From assembly GCF_017368455.1 (NCBI RefSeq), contig NZ_JAFNJU010000010.1, forward strand, positions 62,001-126,000: DNA of 64,000 nucleotides, written 5' to 3'. Source of the DNA: Proteiniclasticum aestuarii. GTDB taxonomy: Bacteria > Bacillota > Clostridia > Clostridiales > Clostridiaceae. Numbering within the stretch: position 1 is the stretch's first letter; every line of letters begins with the position of its first letter. The notes beneath the pieces were generated by a model. The model did no database searches and was not told the origin of the DNA. It saw only the letters and a program-made list of their open reading frames with translations. A program made the position numbers and the translations under genes. Below are positions 8,824 to 18,252 of this stretch, in pieces.

Positions 8824-10068
8824 ATGTGGTATGAAAAGGAATTAAAGTTTTGCAGAACCATACTGGAAAAAATGAATCTGCAGGTCCTGGAACTCGAAAA
8901 AGACAAAGCTCCAGATCGGCAGATCGACTTTGGCGTGCGAAGATTTTTCAGCCTTCAGGCGGAATATGTATCCACCTTCCTCAGAAAGCCTTTTGAAGGG
9001 GAGACAAGAACCATCTACAAGCTCACGGACAGATATTTCTGCAACTATCTTCATCTGATTCTACCTGGAGAATCAGAAACCGTGCTTCTCATCGGTCCTT
9101 ATATATCAAGGCAGCTTTCCTATGAAGATCTCTTGCACGAAGCAGAGAGATTCAGCATTTCACCTCAGCTTTTCAGCGAAATTGAAGTGTACTATGGCAG
9201 TATCCCTGTCCTAGCGGACGACAGTTTTCTCTTTTCCGTCATGAACACTCTGGCAGAAGTGCTGTGGGGCAGCAGTCGCGCCTACAGAATTGTGGATGTA
9301 ACAGAAAAGGACATCTCCCCTCATCCATTATCACCAGAAGAAGAACTCCTCCCGATGGAGCAGACTCTTCTGACCATGGAAGATATGGAGAAGAGGTATG
9401 CATACGAGAATGAGCTTTTAAGTGCGGTCACCTTCGGACTGACCCATAAAGCGGAGCTGATGCTCTCAAACTTCAGTGAACTGGCATTGAAGCATCGGGT
9501 GGCCGATCCCATTCGAAATATGAAGAACTACTGCATCATCATGAATACCCTCATGCGAAAAGCGGCAGAGCGTGGCTCTGTCCACCCGGTATATCTTGAT
9601 CAGGTCTCTTCAGATTTCGCAAGAAGAATTGAGCTCATATCCTCCCAGACCACTGCATACAAGATGATGAAAGAGATGATTTCAGACTACTGCAGACTTG
9701 TAAACAAGCATTCCATGATAGACTATTCTCTTCCCATACGAAAAACCCTGGTATGCATTGAATCAAACCTTGCTGGTAATTTGACCCTTCATTCACTGGC
9801 TTCCCTGCAGAATATTTCATCTGGTTACCTTTCTGCTCTGTTCAGGAAAGAAACGGGAAAGACGTTGACCGAATACATCAACAGAAGAAGAGTCCGACAG
9901 GCGGAATACCTTCTTAGAAGCACCGCACTTCAGATTCAGACCATAGCCCAGTTCTGCGGATTTCCCGACGCAAACTATTTCACAAAGACCTTCAAGCGGT
10001 ATTCCGGTACCACACCTCTTGAATACAGGCGCAGCCGGCAGCATGATGCAGACGGGATGCCCTCCTAG
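8824..10068 (+). CDS. AraC-family transcriptional regulator
   Basis: A 414-residue regulator with a C-terminal AraC/XylS double helix-turn-helix domain: NISSGYLSALFRKETGKTL then the family signature AQFCGFPDANYFTKTFKRYSGTTPLEYR. The N-terminal ~300 residues form a PocR/LytTR-like unidentified sensory region, not a typical cupin. AAGGAGATCCAC precedes the ATG. It diverges from the GPH symporter and GH2 genes and is their likely activator. Confidence 0.92.
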   Translation: MWYEKELKFCRTILEKMNLQVLELEKDKAPDRQIDFGVRRFFSLQAEYVSTFLRKPFEGETRTIYKLTDRYFCNYLHLILPGESETVLLIGPYISRQLSYEDLLHEAERFSISPQLFSEIEVYYGSIPVLADDSFLFSVMNTLAEVLWGSSRAYRIVDVTEKDISPHPLSPEEELLPMEQTLLTMEDMEKRYAYENELLSAVTFGLTHKAELMLSNFSELALKHRVADPIRNMKNYCIIMNTLMRKAAERGSVHPVYLDQVSSDFARRIELISSQTTAYKMMKEMISDYCRLVNKHSMIDYSLPIRKTLVCIESNLAGNLTLHSLASLQNISSGYLSALFRKETGKTLTEYINRRRVRQAEYLLRSTALQIQTIAQFCGFPDANYFTKTFKRYSGTTPLEYRRSRQHDADGMPS

Positions 10069-10105
10069 GAAACTTCATCGATCAACAACATGGATTATCC
10101 TTATA

Positions 10106-10155
10106 AACATGCGGATACCCAGTTCTCTATGCTCAGTACTGGGTATCTGCATGTT
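10106..10155. terminator. Terminator-like hairpin between convergent genes
   Basis: An 18-bp stem with one G-U pair (10106-10123 with 10138-10155) around a 14-base loop lies between the end of the AraC gene and the end of the anti-sigma gene. Flanking U-tracts are weak on both sides, so it is a bidirectional stop by position more than by sequence. Confidence 0.65.
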
Positions 10156-10183
10156 ATTGAATCACTGCCAAATTTTCCAACAT

Positions 10184-11368
10184 TTATTTTATATTCTTTC
10201 TGGAAACCGATGCCTGATTAAATTCCAGGCTTCTTACAGATTCATCTTCTACTAGCAGCAGCAGATCTTCTGCTTCTCCATATACAAGGACACCATAGGT
10301 TTCTATGCCCTGATTATCAGCATAATCCAACGCAGCTTCATAGAAATCAGTTTTTCCCTCTCTGTATTCCATAACACCTATGGCATCTTTCCTTTCAATA
10401 GCATACTGCAGAAGGCTTCTATAATGCTCTTCATAAGCTTGTGCGATAAGCGAAGTATCTTCTGTTCTGTTCACAGGATGAACCAGCCAATCCAGCATGA
10501 AAAACGCAGGATATTTCTCAGATATTTTCTCATCACCAAGAAGTGGGGAACTCACCTTGCTGCTCAAGAGACTTATCCCGATGAGTTCTTTGCTCTGATC
10601 AGAGGATTCTGTTCTTATTCCAGCCCATTCAAATTCAATCTCCGGATAGCTCTCTTCCAGCCTGTAAAGTTCCTCCATACTCAGATCCTTTTCAAACAGA
10701 ATACTCATCGAGACATAGGTAATGGGATTCAGCTGCATCAGATGATTCATCACTTTCTCCTTGCTAACCGCTGCGTCATTGTCATTACTCGGATACATGA
10801 TTCCCATGAACATAGAAGATTGCGATATCGGATCACTGTAAGAATTCTCAATTTCTCCGCGTTGTAAAACCTGATTGACGTCATAGTTTTCATCCGTGAA
10901 CACATCTCTATAGGAATACATCACATTATACTTCCCGAATCCTTCCTGATCCACATAGACTGTGCTCGGACTCAGACCTGGTTTGTTCAGCTCCGTTATA
11001 GCATACACATCAAAACTGATGTCATGATCAGATTGCCCTACAGAAGTTTTCATAGGATTATAGTACAGCGAGTCAACCAATGGAGATATTCCGTAAAAGA
11101 TCGTAATGTACAACGCGACAACCAGCAGTACTGAACTAAGCACCACTTTCCTCAGTCGTTTATTAACACTCTTTTTAAGCTTACTGGTTTCCTCCTCATG
11201 GTTTTCACTGTCGGCCACTTCGAGTGAAAGATCCAGCTCTCTCTCCAGCTCTTCGCTTATAAATGCTTCGATCGCCTGAGCTTTTTCAATATCCTTTCGG
11301 ATCACCTCCTCTTCTTCTTTGCTTACATTACCTTCCCTAAAACGTTCTAGTAAGTCTTTATAATCCAT
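10184..11368 (-). CDS. Probable anti-sigma factor, single-pass membrane protein
   Basis: A 394-residue protein with a charged cytoplasmic N-terminus of ~75 residues (MDYKDLLERFREGNVSKEEEE), one transmembrane helix (VVLSSVLLVVALYITIFYG) and a ~300-residue extracellular domain. This layout and the segment FEKDLSMEELYRLEESYPEIEFEWAGIRT match the Sigma_reg_N/C type of ECF regulators in Firmicutes. Its first 11 bases overlap the 3' end of the ECF sigma gene, which implies coupled translation, usual for a sigma/anti-sigma pair. The signal it senses is unknown. Confidence 0.85.
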   Translation of the reverse strand: MDYKDLLERFREGNVSKEEEEVIRKDIEKAQAIEAFISEELERELDLSLEVADSENHEEETSKLKKSVNKRLRKVVLSSVLLVVALYITIFYGISPLVDSLYYNPMKTSVGQSDHDISFDVYAITELNKPGLSPSTVYVDQEGFGKYNVMYSYRDVFTDENYDVNQVLQRGEIENSYSDPISQSSMFMGIMYPSNDNDAAVSKEKVMNHLMQLNPITYVSMSILFEKDLSMEELYRLEESYPEIEFEWAGIRTESSDQSKELIGISLLSSKVSSPLLGDEKISEKYPAFFMLDWLVHPVNRTEDTSLIAQAYEEHYRSLLQYAIERKDAIGVMEYREGKTDFYEAALDYADNQGIETYGVLVYGEAEDLLLLVEDESVRSLEFNQASVSRKNIK

Positions 11369-11849
11369 TTCCTTCCTCCAATTCTCTTCTGAGTTTCTTT
11401 CTGGCTCTATATAGTGTCGTCTTTACAGAACTCTCTGAAATACTGTGATTACTGCTGATATCCTTGACGGAAAACCCGCAGTAATAATAGAGAATCAGAA
11501 TCTCTCTGTAGGAATCACTAAGCCTGATCACCAGATCATAGATCTGCCTCTTCTCGTCTGTTTCGATAATCTGATCCAAAATATCCACCTCGGAGGACTG
11601 TACTTTACCTGAAATATCCTCTCTGCTGTATTCCCTTTGCTTTCTGATAGAATCCAGATACAGATTCCTGCACACTCTAAACAGCCAGTATTTGATATAA
11701 CTGACATCATCAATGGAAAGATATGCTTTGAAAAAGGTGTTACTGGTCAGATCCTGCGCATTATGATGGTCTTTACATAGTGAATAGGCATAGAGGTAGA
11801 CTTCTTTATGGTACTTTCGGTATAATTCTTCCATTTGATTAGTAAGCAC
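11358..11849 (-). CDS. ECF-type RNA polymerase sigma factor
   Basis: A 163-residue sigma-70 family factor with region 2 (LYRKYHKEVYLYAYSLCKDHHNAQDLTSNTFF, key part YAYSLCKDHHNAQDLTS, and the following WLFRVCRNLYLDSIRK) and region 4 (LSDSYREILILYYYCGFSVKDI, then SESSVKTTLYRARKKLR). The start is GTG at 11847-11849, with AAGGGG about 7 bases upstream; an ATG at codon 6 is less well placed. A TGTAAC-N16-CGTA promoter lies just ahead, pointing to autoregulation. The downstream overlapping gene encodes the likely anti-sigma factor. Confidence 0.95.
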   Translation of the reverse strand: MLTNQMEELYRKYHKEVYLYAYSLCKDHHNAQDLTSNTFFKAYLSIDDVSYIKYWLFRVCRNLYLDSIRKQREYSREDISGKVQSSEVDILDQIIETDEKRQIYDLVIRLSDSYREILILYYYCGFSVKDISSNHSISESSVKTTLYRARKKLRRELEEGNGL

Positions 11850-11872
11850 TCCAACACCCCTTTCACTGTATA

Positions 11873-11898
11873 TACGTATGAGAATGAATTTGGTTACA
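11873..11898 (-). promoter_or_regulatory. ECF-type autoregulatory promoter
   Basis: On the minus strand TGTAAC (11893-11898) is followed after exactly 16 bases by CGTA (11873-11876). This fits the SigW-class ECF consensus TGAAAC-N16-CGTA with one change. Transcription would start near 11866, leaving a leader just long enough for the AAGGGG site. ECF factors commonly drive their own operon through such a sequence. Confidence 0.7.
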
Positions 11899-12174
11899 CG
11901 AACTTGTAAAAATTTCTTCTTTCAGTTTAATTGCTATGCTGAGTCCATTAGTGAAATCTTCTGATGAAGATAAACAAGCAAACCATTCCTGATGGTCTAT
12001 CTTGATCAATTATGTCCATGCCGAATCAGAAGTGAAAATAGAATTCAAATCCACTTCTCATTACTATGAACTATCCAGCTTGATCCTCATGTATCTATTC
12101 TATTCTATATACTTCATCATAGTATATATTCAGTATAAATCATTTGAACTTTTGTTCCAGAAACACCACAAGAA
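11899..12174. other. Intergenic stretch without recognised gene
   Basis: AT-rich sequence between the ECF promoter and the oxidoreductase terminator. A 99-codon plus-strand frame (12002-12301) crosses the terminator and the 3' end of the oxidoreductase gene and has no good ribosome binding site, so it is not called. Confidence 0.4.
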
Positions 12175-12207
12175 AAGCACCTCAAAGAGAAAACTCTCGA
12201 GATGCTT
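12175..12207 (-). terminator. Rho-independent terminator of the oxidoreductase gene
   Basis: On the minus strand AAGCATCTCGAGAG pairs with CTCTTTGAGGTGCTT around TTTT and runs into TTTTCTTG. It lies about 40 bases after the stop codon at 12246. Confidence 0.75.
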
Positions 12208-12245
12208 CAACACTCTTTGTATTTTACTCATAATGACTTCGTTTT

Positions 12246-13370
12246 TTATTCTCTCAATTCCTTCCGAACCTTTTCCCGGAACGCCTTCTCATACTCCATA
12301 GGATCAAAGTCCAGTGAAACAGGCATTTCCTCCCAGGCAGACAGATAGGCGGCATTGATCATGCGCACACTCTTGATCCCTTCACTCAGTGGACAGATGA
12401 TTTCTTCTTTTCCCAGTATGGACTGCACAAAGTTATTGATGAGCCTAGCTTGAAGAATCTTGTTGGGCAGCCTCTCAAAGTTATGCGCTTCCACTGAACT
12501 CGGCACTTGAGGAAAGGATTCCATGGTGGTTTTGGCAAAATCTTCTTCTTCCATAGAAAGGGTCGTGATCTTCACAAGGCTGTCATTCTCAACGACAATC
12601 TGCCCCTTGCTGAAGGATAGCTCGAAGCGGTTCGTGCCTGGACTTTCATGGGTGCTTGTAAGAAACTGTCCTGACGCACCATTCTCGAATAACATCTGGA
12701 TCATCACATCATTCTCGTAAGTAATGGGTCTATGATAGCCTTCCTTGATGAATGCCATGACTTTTTCCGGCATGCCCGTCATCCACAGGAGTGTATCCAG
12801 TTGATGAATGGCCTGATTCATCAGTACGCCTCCCCCTTCAGAACTGTAGCTGCCTCTCATAATGCTCTTGTTGTAGTAGTCATAGGTTCTGTACTGATTG
12901 GTGATCTGCCAGATGGCTCTCCGCAGCTCCCCCATCTCGCCATTCATGATTCTTTTTCTGACAAAACTGTAGATATCACTGCTTCTGTTGTTGAACATGA
13001 CCGCCACTTTCAGGTTAGGCATGGCATCTGATTCTCTTTTCAGCTCCTCCACTTCCCTGATCTTGATGCCCACGGGTTTTTCTACCAGTACGTGTTTTCC
13101 TCTTCGAAGAAGCTTCACTGCCATTTCCGGATGATAGAGATTCGGCGCCGTGATGATCGCCGCATCCACCACATCCTCACGGAGCATCTCATCCAGATTG
13201 GAAAAGAGCGCAGTTTCGCCCAGCTCATATTCCTTTCTGATTCTTTCCAGATTGTCTCTGTTTCTTGAAGCAAGTGCTGAAAGCTTGGCATCTCTTATAT
13301 AGCCTTTCGAAAACATGGAGATGTAGTCCTCTGCAATGTGGCCGACTCCTACTATACCTACTCTGATCAT
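12246..13370 (-). CDS. Gfo/Idh/MocA-family NAD(P)-dependent oxidoreductase
   Basis: A ~374-residue oxidoreductase. The N-terminal Rossmann fold starts IRVGIVGVGHIAEDYI with the dinucleotide motif, followed by DAAIITAPNLYHPEMAVKLL and the family motif HVLVEKPVG (catalytic-region Lys). The C-terminal alpha/beta domain has GGGVLMNQAIHQLDTLLWM with its conserved His. Members act on sugars, inositols or their acids. ATG at 13368-13370 is preferred: the upstream GTG (13377-13379) is only 2 bases from the GAGG site. It is monocistronic. A decayed second copy of its 5' end and upstream region lies at 23.7-24.1 kb. Confidence 0.93.
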   Translation of the reverse strand: MIRVGIVGVGHIAEDYISMFSKGYIRDAKLSALASRNRDNLERIRKEYELGETALFSNLDEMLREDVVDAAIITAPNLYHPEMAVKLLRRGKHVLVEKPVGIKIREVEELKRESDAMPNLKVAVMFNNRSSDIYSFVRKRIMNGEMGELRRAIWQITNQYRTYDYYNKSIMRGSYSSEGGGVLMNQAIHQLDTLLWMTGMPEKVMAFIKEGYHRPITYENDVMIQMLFENGASGQFLTSTHESPGTNRFELSFSKGQIVVENDSLVKITTLSMEEEDFAKTTMESFPQVPSSVEAHNFERLPNKILQARLINNFVQSILGKEEIICPLSEGIKSVRMINAAYLSAWEEMPVSLDFDPMEYEKAFREKVRKELRE

Positions 13371-13384
13371 ATTTCTCACATCCT

Positions 13385-13410
13385 CGTGTTATTAACCTTA
13401 TGGTAACACG
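13385..13410. promoter_or_regulatory. Palindrome upstream of the oxidoreductase gene
   Basis: CGTGTTA (13385-13391) and TAACACG (13404-13410) form perfect 7-bp arms around 12 bases, 15 bases before the start codon. It could be an operator. In the decayed duplicate near 24.05 kb the arms are not intact, which is expected if the site is no longer selected. Confidence 0.4.
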
Positions 13411-13458
13411 GCAAGAGATGGATTGCTCATGAGATTGAGATAATGATCTACCTTCTCT

Positions 13459-14184
13459 TCATTCCAACCTTTCATCCGCCTCTGTTCCTTTCCCTGTGAA
13501 GACAAACAGAAGACTGATATTCAGAACCACCACGAGAACACCCACTTGTCCTGCCAGAATAACAAGAGATGTCCAGAAGCTTTCCTGAAGCCAGAAAACC
13601 AGTGGCAGGAATACTGACAGGCTGAAGATCAGTACGGATAAACCTATCTCTGTCCGGGTAACTTTCCTGTATTTATAATCTTTCCGGATCACCCTTCTGA
13701 AATAGAACACAAGCAGGAGTAAAATAAATGGAACATCCAGGAGTAAACTCTTCCCAACAAGATCGAACTGCTCAATGAAACTGAAGGACACCGGTCCGTA
13801 ATATCCTTTCTCATATAGAAATACATGAAGTGGAACAAAAACAAGTAAGAGAACCGATGTATCAATGAAACTGAGGAGTGTGCTGTTATAAGTCTTCCCG
13901 ATGATCCCCACTATGCTGCTTCTTTTCATCTTCGTTTGCTGCTCACTCTCTGCCACATCACTTCTTCTATCTTCTGGATCAGGATGCTCTTTTCTACCGG
14001 TCATTTCATCCAGGGAGATATCAAACTCCTCTGAAATCTGGATCAGCTTTGATAATTCCGGTATGGCTGTTCCGGTTTCCCATTTGGACACAGACTGGCG
14101 GGAAACACCCAGTTTCTCAGCCAGGTCGCTTTGTGACAGATGATGATCCTTCCTGATAGACTGTATTTTTTCTCCAAGTTCCAT
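13459..14184 (-). CDS. XRE-family regulator with membrane domain
   Basis: A 241-residue protein. Residues ~5-60 are a Cro/CI-type helix-turn-helix (LSQSDLAEKLGVSRQSVSKWETG, recognition part VSRQSVSKWETG). A charged linker follows, then five or so transmembrane helices (residues ~100-235). Such fusions are common in Firmicutes and are thought to sense a membrane-linked signal; the target is unknown. GGAGGCGAGATCTC precedes the ATG. Monocistronic. Confidence 0.87.
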   Translation of the reverse strand: MELGEKIQSIRKDHHLSQSDLAEKLGVSRQSVSKWETGTAIPELSKLIQISEEFDISLDEMTGRKEHPDPEDRRSDVAESEQQTKMKRSSIVGIIGKTYNSTLLSFIDTSVLLLVFVPLHVFLYEKGYYGPVSFSFIEQFDLVGKSLLLDVPFILLLLVFYFRRVIRKDYKYRKVTRTEIGLSVLIFSLSVFLPLVFWLQESFWTSLVILAGQVGVLVVVLNISLLFVFTGKGTEADERLE

Positions 14185-14620
14185 GAGATCTCGCCTCCTA
14201 TTTTTTCCTTACCTCAATCATACCGAACCCGAAACAGGATGCCAACCAACTTTCCTTGATTTTTTAGCAACTGATGGTTGCTTTTACATGTGTATCCACA
14301 AAAACATACATCTGATAATAATCTGTATATATCTTCCATACATTATTAAGCACACTCTGCACCTTGAGCAGACAAGCTAACCGGTATCTACAACAGCTCT
14401 TTCTATCAGGCAGCTTCCATCCAGAAAAAAAGAGATATTGATATCAAACAATCAACCCGATGATGGATTCATTCCCATGTGATCAATCTGTGACGATAAT
14501 CGAGCACATACTTCCATGAGGTCCTGACAGGAACCAGAAACTGCATATCACAATCCCTTTTACAATCAGCCTGAAAGAATCTATACTTATAAGAAATGAT
14601 CTATATAAGGAGCGTTATAA
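14185..14620. other. Intergenic stretch, divergent promoters
   Basis: About 435 bases between the divergent XRE and dehydrogenase genes. AT-rich, with a TATACT-like hexamer near 14583 that may be the -10 for the dehydrogenase and a good SD (AAGGAGCG) before 14621. No gene, RNA or strong repeat recognised. Confidence 0.4.
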
Positions 14621-15580
14621 ATGGTTAACATCGTATTTCTTAATTCAGCAAGAGTCGACTTCGATGAGAAGCTTGATTTTGCACCATTGGAAGCCTTAGG
14701 AAGCTTTACGGATTATGCTGAAAGCAGTGAAGAAGACATTCTGGAAAGGGTGAAGGGACAGCACGTTGTCATTACAAAAGAAATCCCTCTATGTGGAGAA
14801 CTGATTATGCAGTTTCCTTCCACGGTGAAGCTTATATGCGAAGCAGGTACCGGATACAATAACATCGATCTGGAAGCGGCAAAAAGAAAAGGCATCGTCG
14901 TCTGTAACGTACCAGGCTACAGCACGGAAGCCGTAGCGCAGCTGGTCATCACCTTCATGCTGAACCAGAGCGCATCCATGATCCCACAGCAGAAGATGCT
15001 GGAAAATCATGACTTTACAAACTTCACCCATCATCTTCAGGTTCCTCATCATGAGATTCAGAATAAGACCCTTGGAATCCTTGGTGCTGGCACCATCGGT
15101 AATCAGGTGATCCAGATCGCCCTGGCTCTTGGCATGCAGGTTCTGACAAACACCCGGACAGAACGAGTCTATGAGAATCCCCGTATTCGATCGGTTTCAC
15201 TGGATGAGCTTCTGGAACAGAGCGATTTCGTCTCCATCCACGTCCCACTGACCCCGGAAACAAAACATCTGATTGATAAAGACAGACTGGGTCAGATGAA
15301 ACCTTCAGCCTTTCTCATCAATACTTCAAGAGGCTCCATCATTCATGAATCCGACCTGATAGAGGCTTTGCAGAATAAAGTCATTGCAGGTGCAGCTCTG
15401 GATGTACTGGAACAGGAACCGCCAAGCCTGGATAACCCCCTGCTTTATATGGACAATGTCATGCTCACGCCCCATGTCGGCTGGAAATGTCTGGAGTCCA
15501 GGCAGAGGCTCATTGAGCTTCTCTCCATGAACATCTCTGCCTTCATGGAGGGAAATCCTGTGAATATCGTAAGCCCATAA
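14621..15580 (+). CDS. D-isomer-specific 2-hydroxyacid dehydrogenase
   Basis: A 319-residue NAD-dependent dehydrogenase. The cofactor motif is LGILGAGTIGNQVIQIA (GxGxxG). The catalytic residues are the Arg of NTSRGSII, the Glu of LDVLEQEPP and the His of TPHVGW. The family includes D-lactate, glycerate/hydroxypyruvate and phosphoglycerate dehydrogenases; length and lack of an ACT domain fit the short glycerate/lactate type. Start preceded by AAGGAGCG. It is followed 106 bases on by a GNAT gene in the same direction, possibly cotranscribed. Confidence 0.92.
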   Translation: MVNIVFLNSARVDFDEKLDFAPLEALGSFTDYAESSEEDILERVKGQHVVITKEIPLCGELIMQFPSTVKLICEAGTGYNNIDLEAAKRKGIVVCNVPGYSTEAVAQLVITFMLNQSASMIPQQKMLENHDFTNFTHHLQVPHHEIQNKTLGILGAGTIGNQVIQIALALGMQVLTNTRTERVYENPRIRSVSLDELLEQSDFVSIHVPLTPETKHLIDKDRLGQMKPSAFLINTSRGSIIHESDLIEALQNKVIAGAALDVLEQEPPSLDNPLLYMDNVMLTPHVGWKCLESRQRLIELLSMNISAFMEGNPVNIVSP

Positions 15581-15686
15581 GGCTAAATCGGTTAGACAGA
15601 CAGGTCCTGGCATCTTCAGCGGGACTTGGGAAACAGATTATAATTACATGAACTTCAATACGTAGAGAAAGTGGTGAGGTGTTCTG

Positions 15687-16187
15687 ATGAATTATATTTT
15701 CAGAAGGGTGCAGATGAAGGATCGGGAAAGCATCTGGGCGTTATTTCAGGAGTTGAAAGAGGAAAAGATTGACATGTCCTTTGCAGAAGTAAGTCATATG
15801 GAGGAGATACTGGCTTATATTGACAATCCAGCCGAGCTGACCTATGTGGCCGCATCTCTGGATCAGCCTCATAAGGTACTCTGCCTTGTGAAAGGCAGGA
15901 GGGAAATGACGACTGAAAAAAGACATGCGGTATTTCTCTCCGCTGCAACACTTAAAGAAGCCAGGGGCAATGGTCTTGCGGTGAAACTGACAGAATTCGC
16001 TTTGGCGGAGATGAAGAAAGAAGGTGTCACCATCGCCAGAATCTATGTATACAGCAACAACAGTGCTTCCTTACACGCCATCGGCAAGATGGACTTCATC
16101 CATGCCGGCACAGTGCTCAGACACCATAAGGACCCGTCCACCGGAGCATACATTGATGATCTCATCTATCATAAAATTCTGGAATGA
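15687..16187 (+). CDS. GNAT-family N-acetyltransferase
   Basis: A 166-residue acetyltransferase. The acetyl-CoA loop is ARGNGLAVKLTEFALAEM, preceded by the strand HAVFLSAATL, and the C-terminal strand YVYSNNSASLHAIGKMDF is the typical Asn-containing end of the fold. GGTGAGGTG precedes the ATG. A strong terminator follows the stop directly. A decayed copy of its 3' half, with the terminator, lies at 24.34-24.55 kb. Confidence 0.88.
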   Translation: MNYIFRRVQMKDRESIWALFQELKEEKIDMSFAEVSHMEEILAYIDNPAELTYVAASLDQPHKVLCLVKGRREMTTEKRHAVFLSAATLKEARGNGLAVKLTEFALAEMKKEGVTIARIYVYSNNSASLHAIGKMDFIHAGTVLRHHKDPSTGAYIDDLIYHKILE

Positions 16188-16214
16188 AAAAAGACTCGCT
16201 TAGAGTCTTTTTTT
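16188..16214 (+). terminator. Rho-independent terminator
   Basis: AAAAAGACTC (16188-16197) pairs with GAGTCTTTTT from 16203 around GCTTA and runs into a T-tract, directly after the stop codon. Confidence 0.92.
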
Positions 16215-16349
16215 CAGTTTCTCTTCCGGCTTCATACCTATCACCTGAAACCTTATCTATATTCATTATCCATTCAAGAAGCAGGGCAATGATCATCATT
16301 GAGACTGTCTACTTTCATAAATTCATGGATTATGCTCAGTATATCCGTT

Positions 16350-17510
16350 CTACCGCTTAAACTCCACCAGAATCTGTACCACCTCGTTATCCGTTCCAAT
16401 TCTGAAGGGAGGACCCCAGATACCCACACCTGAAGTTATGATGATATGAGGACTGACTTCGTCCCTCTGATAATATCCATGGTCCACTTCGAACATAAGA
16501 TCTGTAACCAGGTTGCCCGGAAACATCTGTCCTTTGTGAGTATGCCCTCCAAGGATCATATCCGTTTTCTTGCCATATTCTGCTGTAGATGCGGCCTGAT
16601 GGTCTATGACAATCACTGGCAAATTCTCATCGATTCCGGCAAATACAACTGATGTATCTTTTCGTGGTGGTGGTCCCCCGCCTATAGGCGATGGATCAGA
16701 TCTGCCTACTATGACAAAGTGATCCTCAATAACCCGATAGTCATCCTGAAGCAGGATGACATTGCTCTCCTCAAGAACCCGGAGCATCTCACCATAAGTA
16801 TTCCCACCATCATGATTGCCTAGGGCTGCGTATACGCCGTAGGTGGATGTGATACTTTGAAGAGAACGGACAGCATCCTGCGAATCTGCCAGGGCTCCGT
16901 AATTATCGTTGAACACATCTCCTGATATAGCTACAATGTCGGGCTCAAAGGCGTTGATCTCATCCACTATCCTTGCCAGCCACTTCTCATCATTCTGATA
17001 CCCCAGATGCATATCAGCAACCAATACGATGTTCAGACTCTCCAGAGATGATTCTTTTTCCACCTGGACAGTATAAGACACCTGTGTGATTTGACGGCCA
17101 TGATATGTGCCATAGGCTGTCAACCCCGCCACCACAGCGAGGACCACCCAGCCGATACTGATCGTGAAAATCTGCGGAACAGGCGTAGGAATTATCTCTG
17201 CTCGCTTCCCGATAAACAGCAAAGTATCTGATACAAGGAAGAACAGAAGGAAGTAGGCCCAAACCCCCACTATGAACCAGTTGAACCAGACTAGATATTT
17301 CCTGATACTGACATCAAGCGGCGAAAAAGCCAGGACAAATGATAGTCCAATCATTACTGGAATGACTAGATACAGTTTCTGATTGCTGCCCGGTAAGACA
17401 AGATCCAGCCATCGAAACAGCTTTCTCCCAACATAAAATACGCCTGATCCCAGGATTGCCAGCATTATGCTGACTAGAATCAAGAGTACAGGTGTCGAAG
17501 GTCTATTCAC
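16350..17510 (-). CDS. Membrane-anchored metallophosphoesterase
   Basis: A 386-residue calcineurin-like phosphoesterase. Four N-terminal transmembrane helices (residues 1-~140) are followed by the metal-binding motifs in order: DMHLG, GDVFND, GNHDGG and GGHTHKGQ. This layout matches the YkuE/YaeI-type enzymes reported to act on lipid phosphates such as UDP-diacylglucosamine or cell-wall precursors, but the substrate is not shown. GTG start with GGAGGAGCGCAGC in front. Monocistronic. Confidence 0.92.
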   Translation of the reverse strand: MNRPSTPVLLILVSIMLAILGSGVFYVGRKLFRWLDLVLPGSNQKLYLVIPVMIGLSFVLAFSPLDVSIRKYLVWFNWFIVGVWAYFLLFFLVSDTLLFIGKRAEIIPTPVPQIFTISIGWVVLAVVAGLTAYGTYHGRQITQVSYTVQVEKESSLESLNIVLVADMHLGYQNDEKWLARIVDEINAFEPDIVAISGDVFNDNYGALADSQDAVRSLQSITSTYGVYAALGNHDGGNTYGEMLRVLEESNVILLQDDYRVIEDHFVIVGRSDPSPIGGGPPPRKDTSVVFAGIDENLPVIVIDHQAASTAEYGKKTDMILGGHTHKGQMFPGNLVTDLMFEVDHGYYQRDEVSPHIIITSGVGIWGPPFRIGTDNEVVQILVEFKR

Positions 17511-18252
17511 GCTGCGCTCCTCCTTTCGATTGCAGAACCAGGTCTTATCATAGTTGCTTACTGATGAGAAAATGATTGAAGTGCATTCTTCAATCCAGTT
17601 GCTTCATTTGAATGATGATTAACATGAACACTATCATGAAAAACCTCTTCTTATATACAGAATATCACATGTATCCAGTCTCGGGATATGCAGCCTCCAC
17701 CAAGAGCCTCTTTAGGCTGATCACGGTGATTGAACATTCCATTCAGCATATCCATTTGGATCACTGCATGGAAACCTCTGTTCGCAACATATATATTACG
17801 ATAACCAAAGATTGGATCTATCATGTAGCGCTATGGTTTTATCAGCTGTTTTCTCTTTATTTATCAACATCATTCATCTGATTTTTTCACTATCTTCTTT
17901 GTGCATTTACTATTTCAAAGCGAACCATCACAGAAATCGTTAGTTTTATTATGAATGGAGTCGCTTCCGTTGTTGACACCCAAGCAAGAAATAACAGATG
18001 CAAAATGAGCATAAAGATAAGAAGATCACAATGCCGGTACGATCGAAGTACCGGTGTACTTTCTGGTAGAGAGAAACTCCCCTTATTAACCGATCCGGTT
18101 GTTATGGAAACTGTGTCATGGACAACTCCGTCCATGTTTGTGCCCGCAAAGATAACCCCTTCTATACATCCTCATCATTCTTCTATCCTAAACAGTGTGC
18201 AACATAGGCTGGAGGACGGTATATGTCTTTGCTCAAACAGGAAACACTGCTC
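17511..18252. other. Long intergenic stretch, possibly eroded
   Basis: About 740 bases with no supportable gene. A minus-strand 81-codon frame (17890-18135) has a hydrophobic middle but no good Shine-Dalgarno, and a neighbouring frame also reads hydrophobic over the same bases, which suggests a frameshifted relic of a small membrane protein. A palindrome CCGGTAC-N7-GTACCGG lies near 18032-18052. Confidence 0.35.

Noticed and set aside
12002..12301. 99-codon plus-strand frame with hydrophobic segments
   Set aside because: No ribosome binding site, and it runs through a terminator hairpin into the 3' end of the convergent oxidoreductase gene.
17612..17881. 89-codon plus-strand frame
   Set aside because: No convincing site or family resemblance; composition like the surrounding gap.
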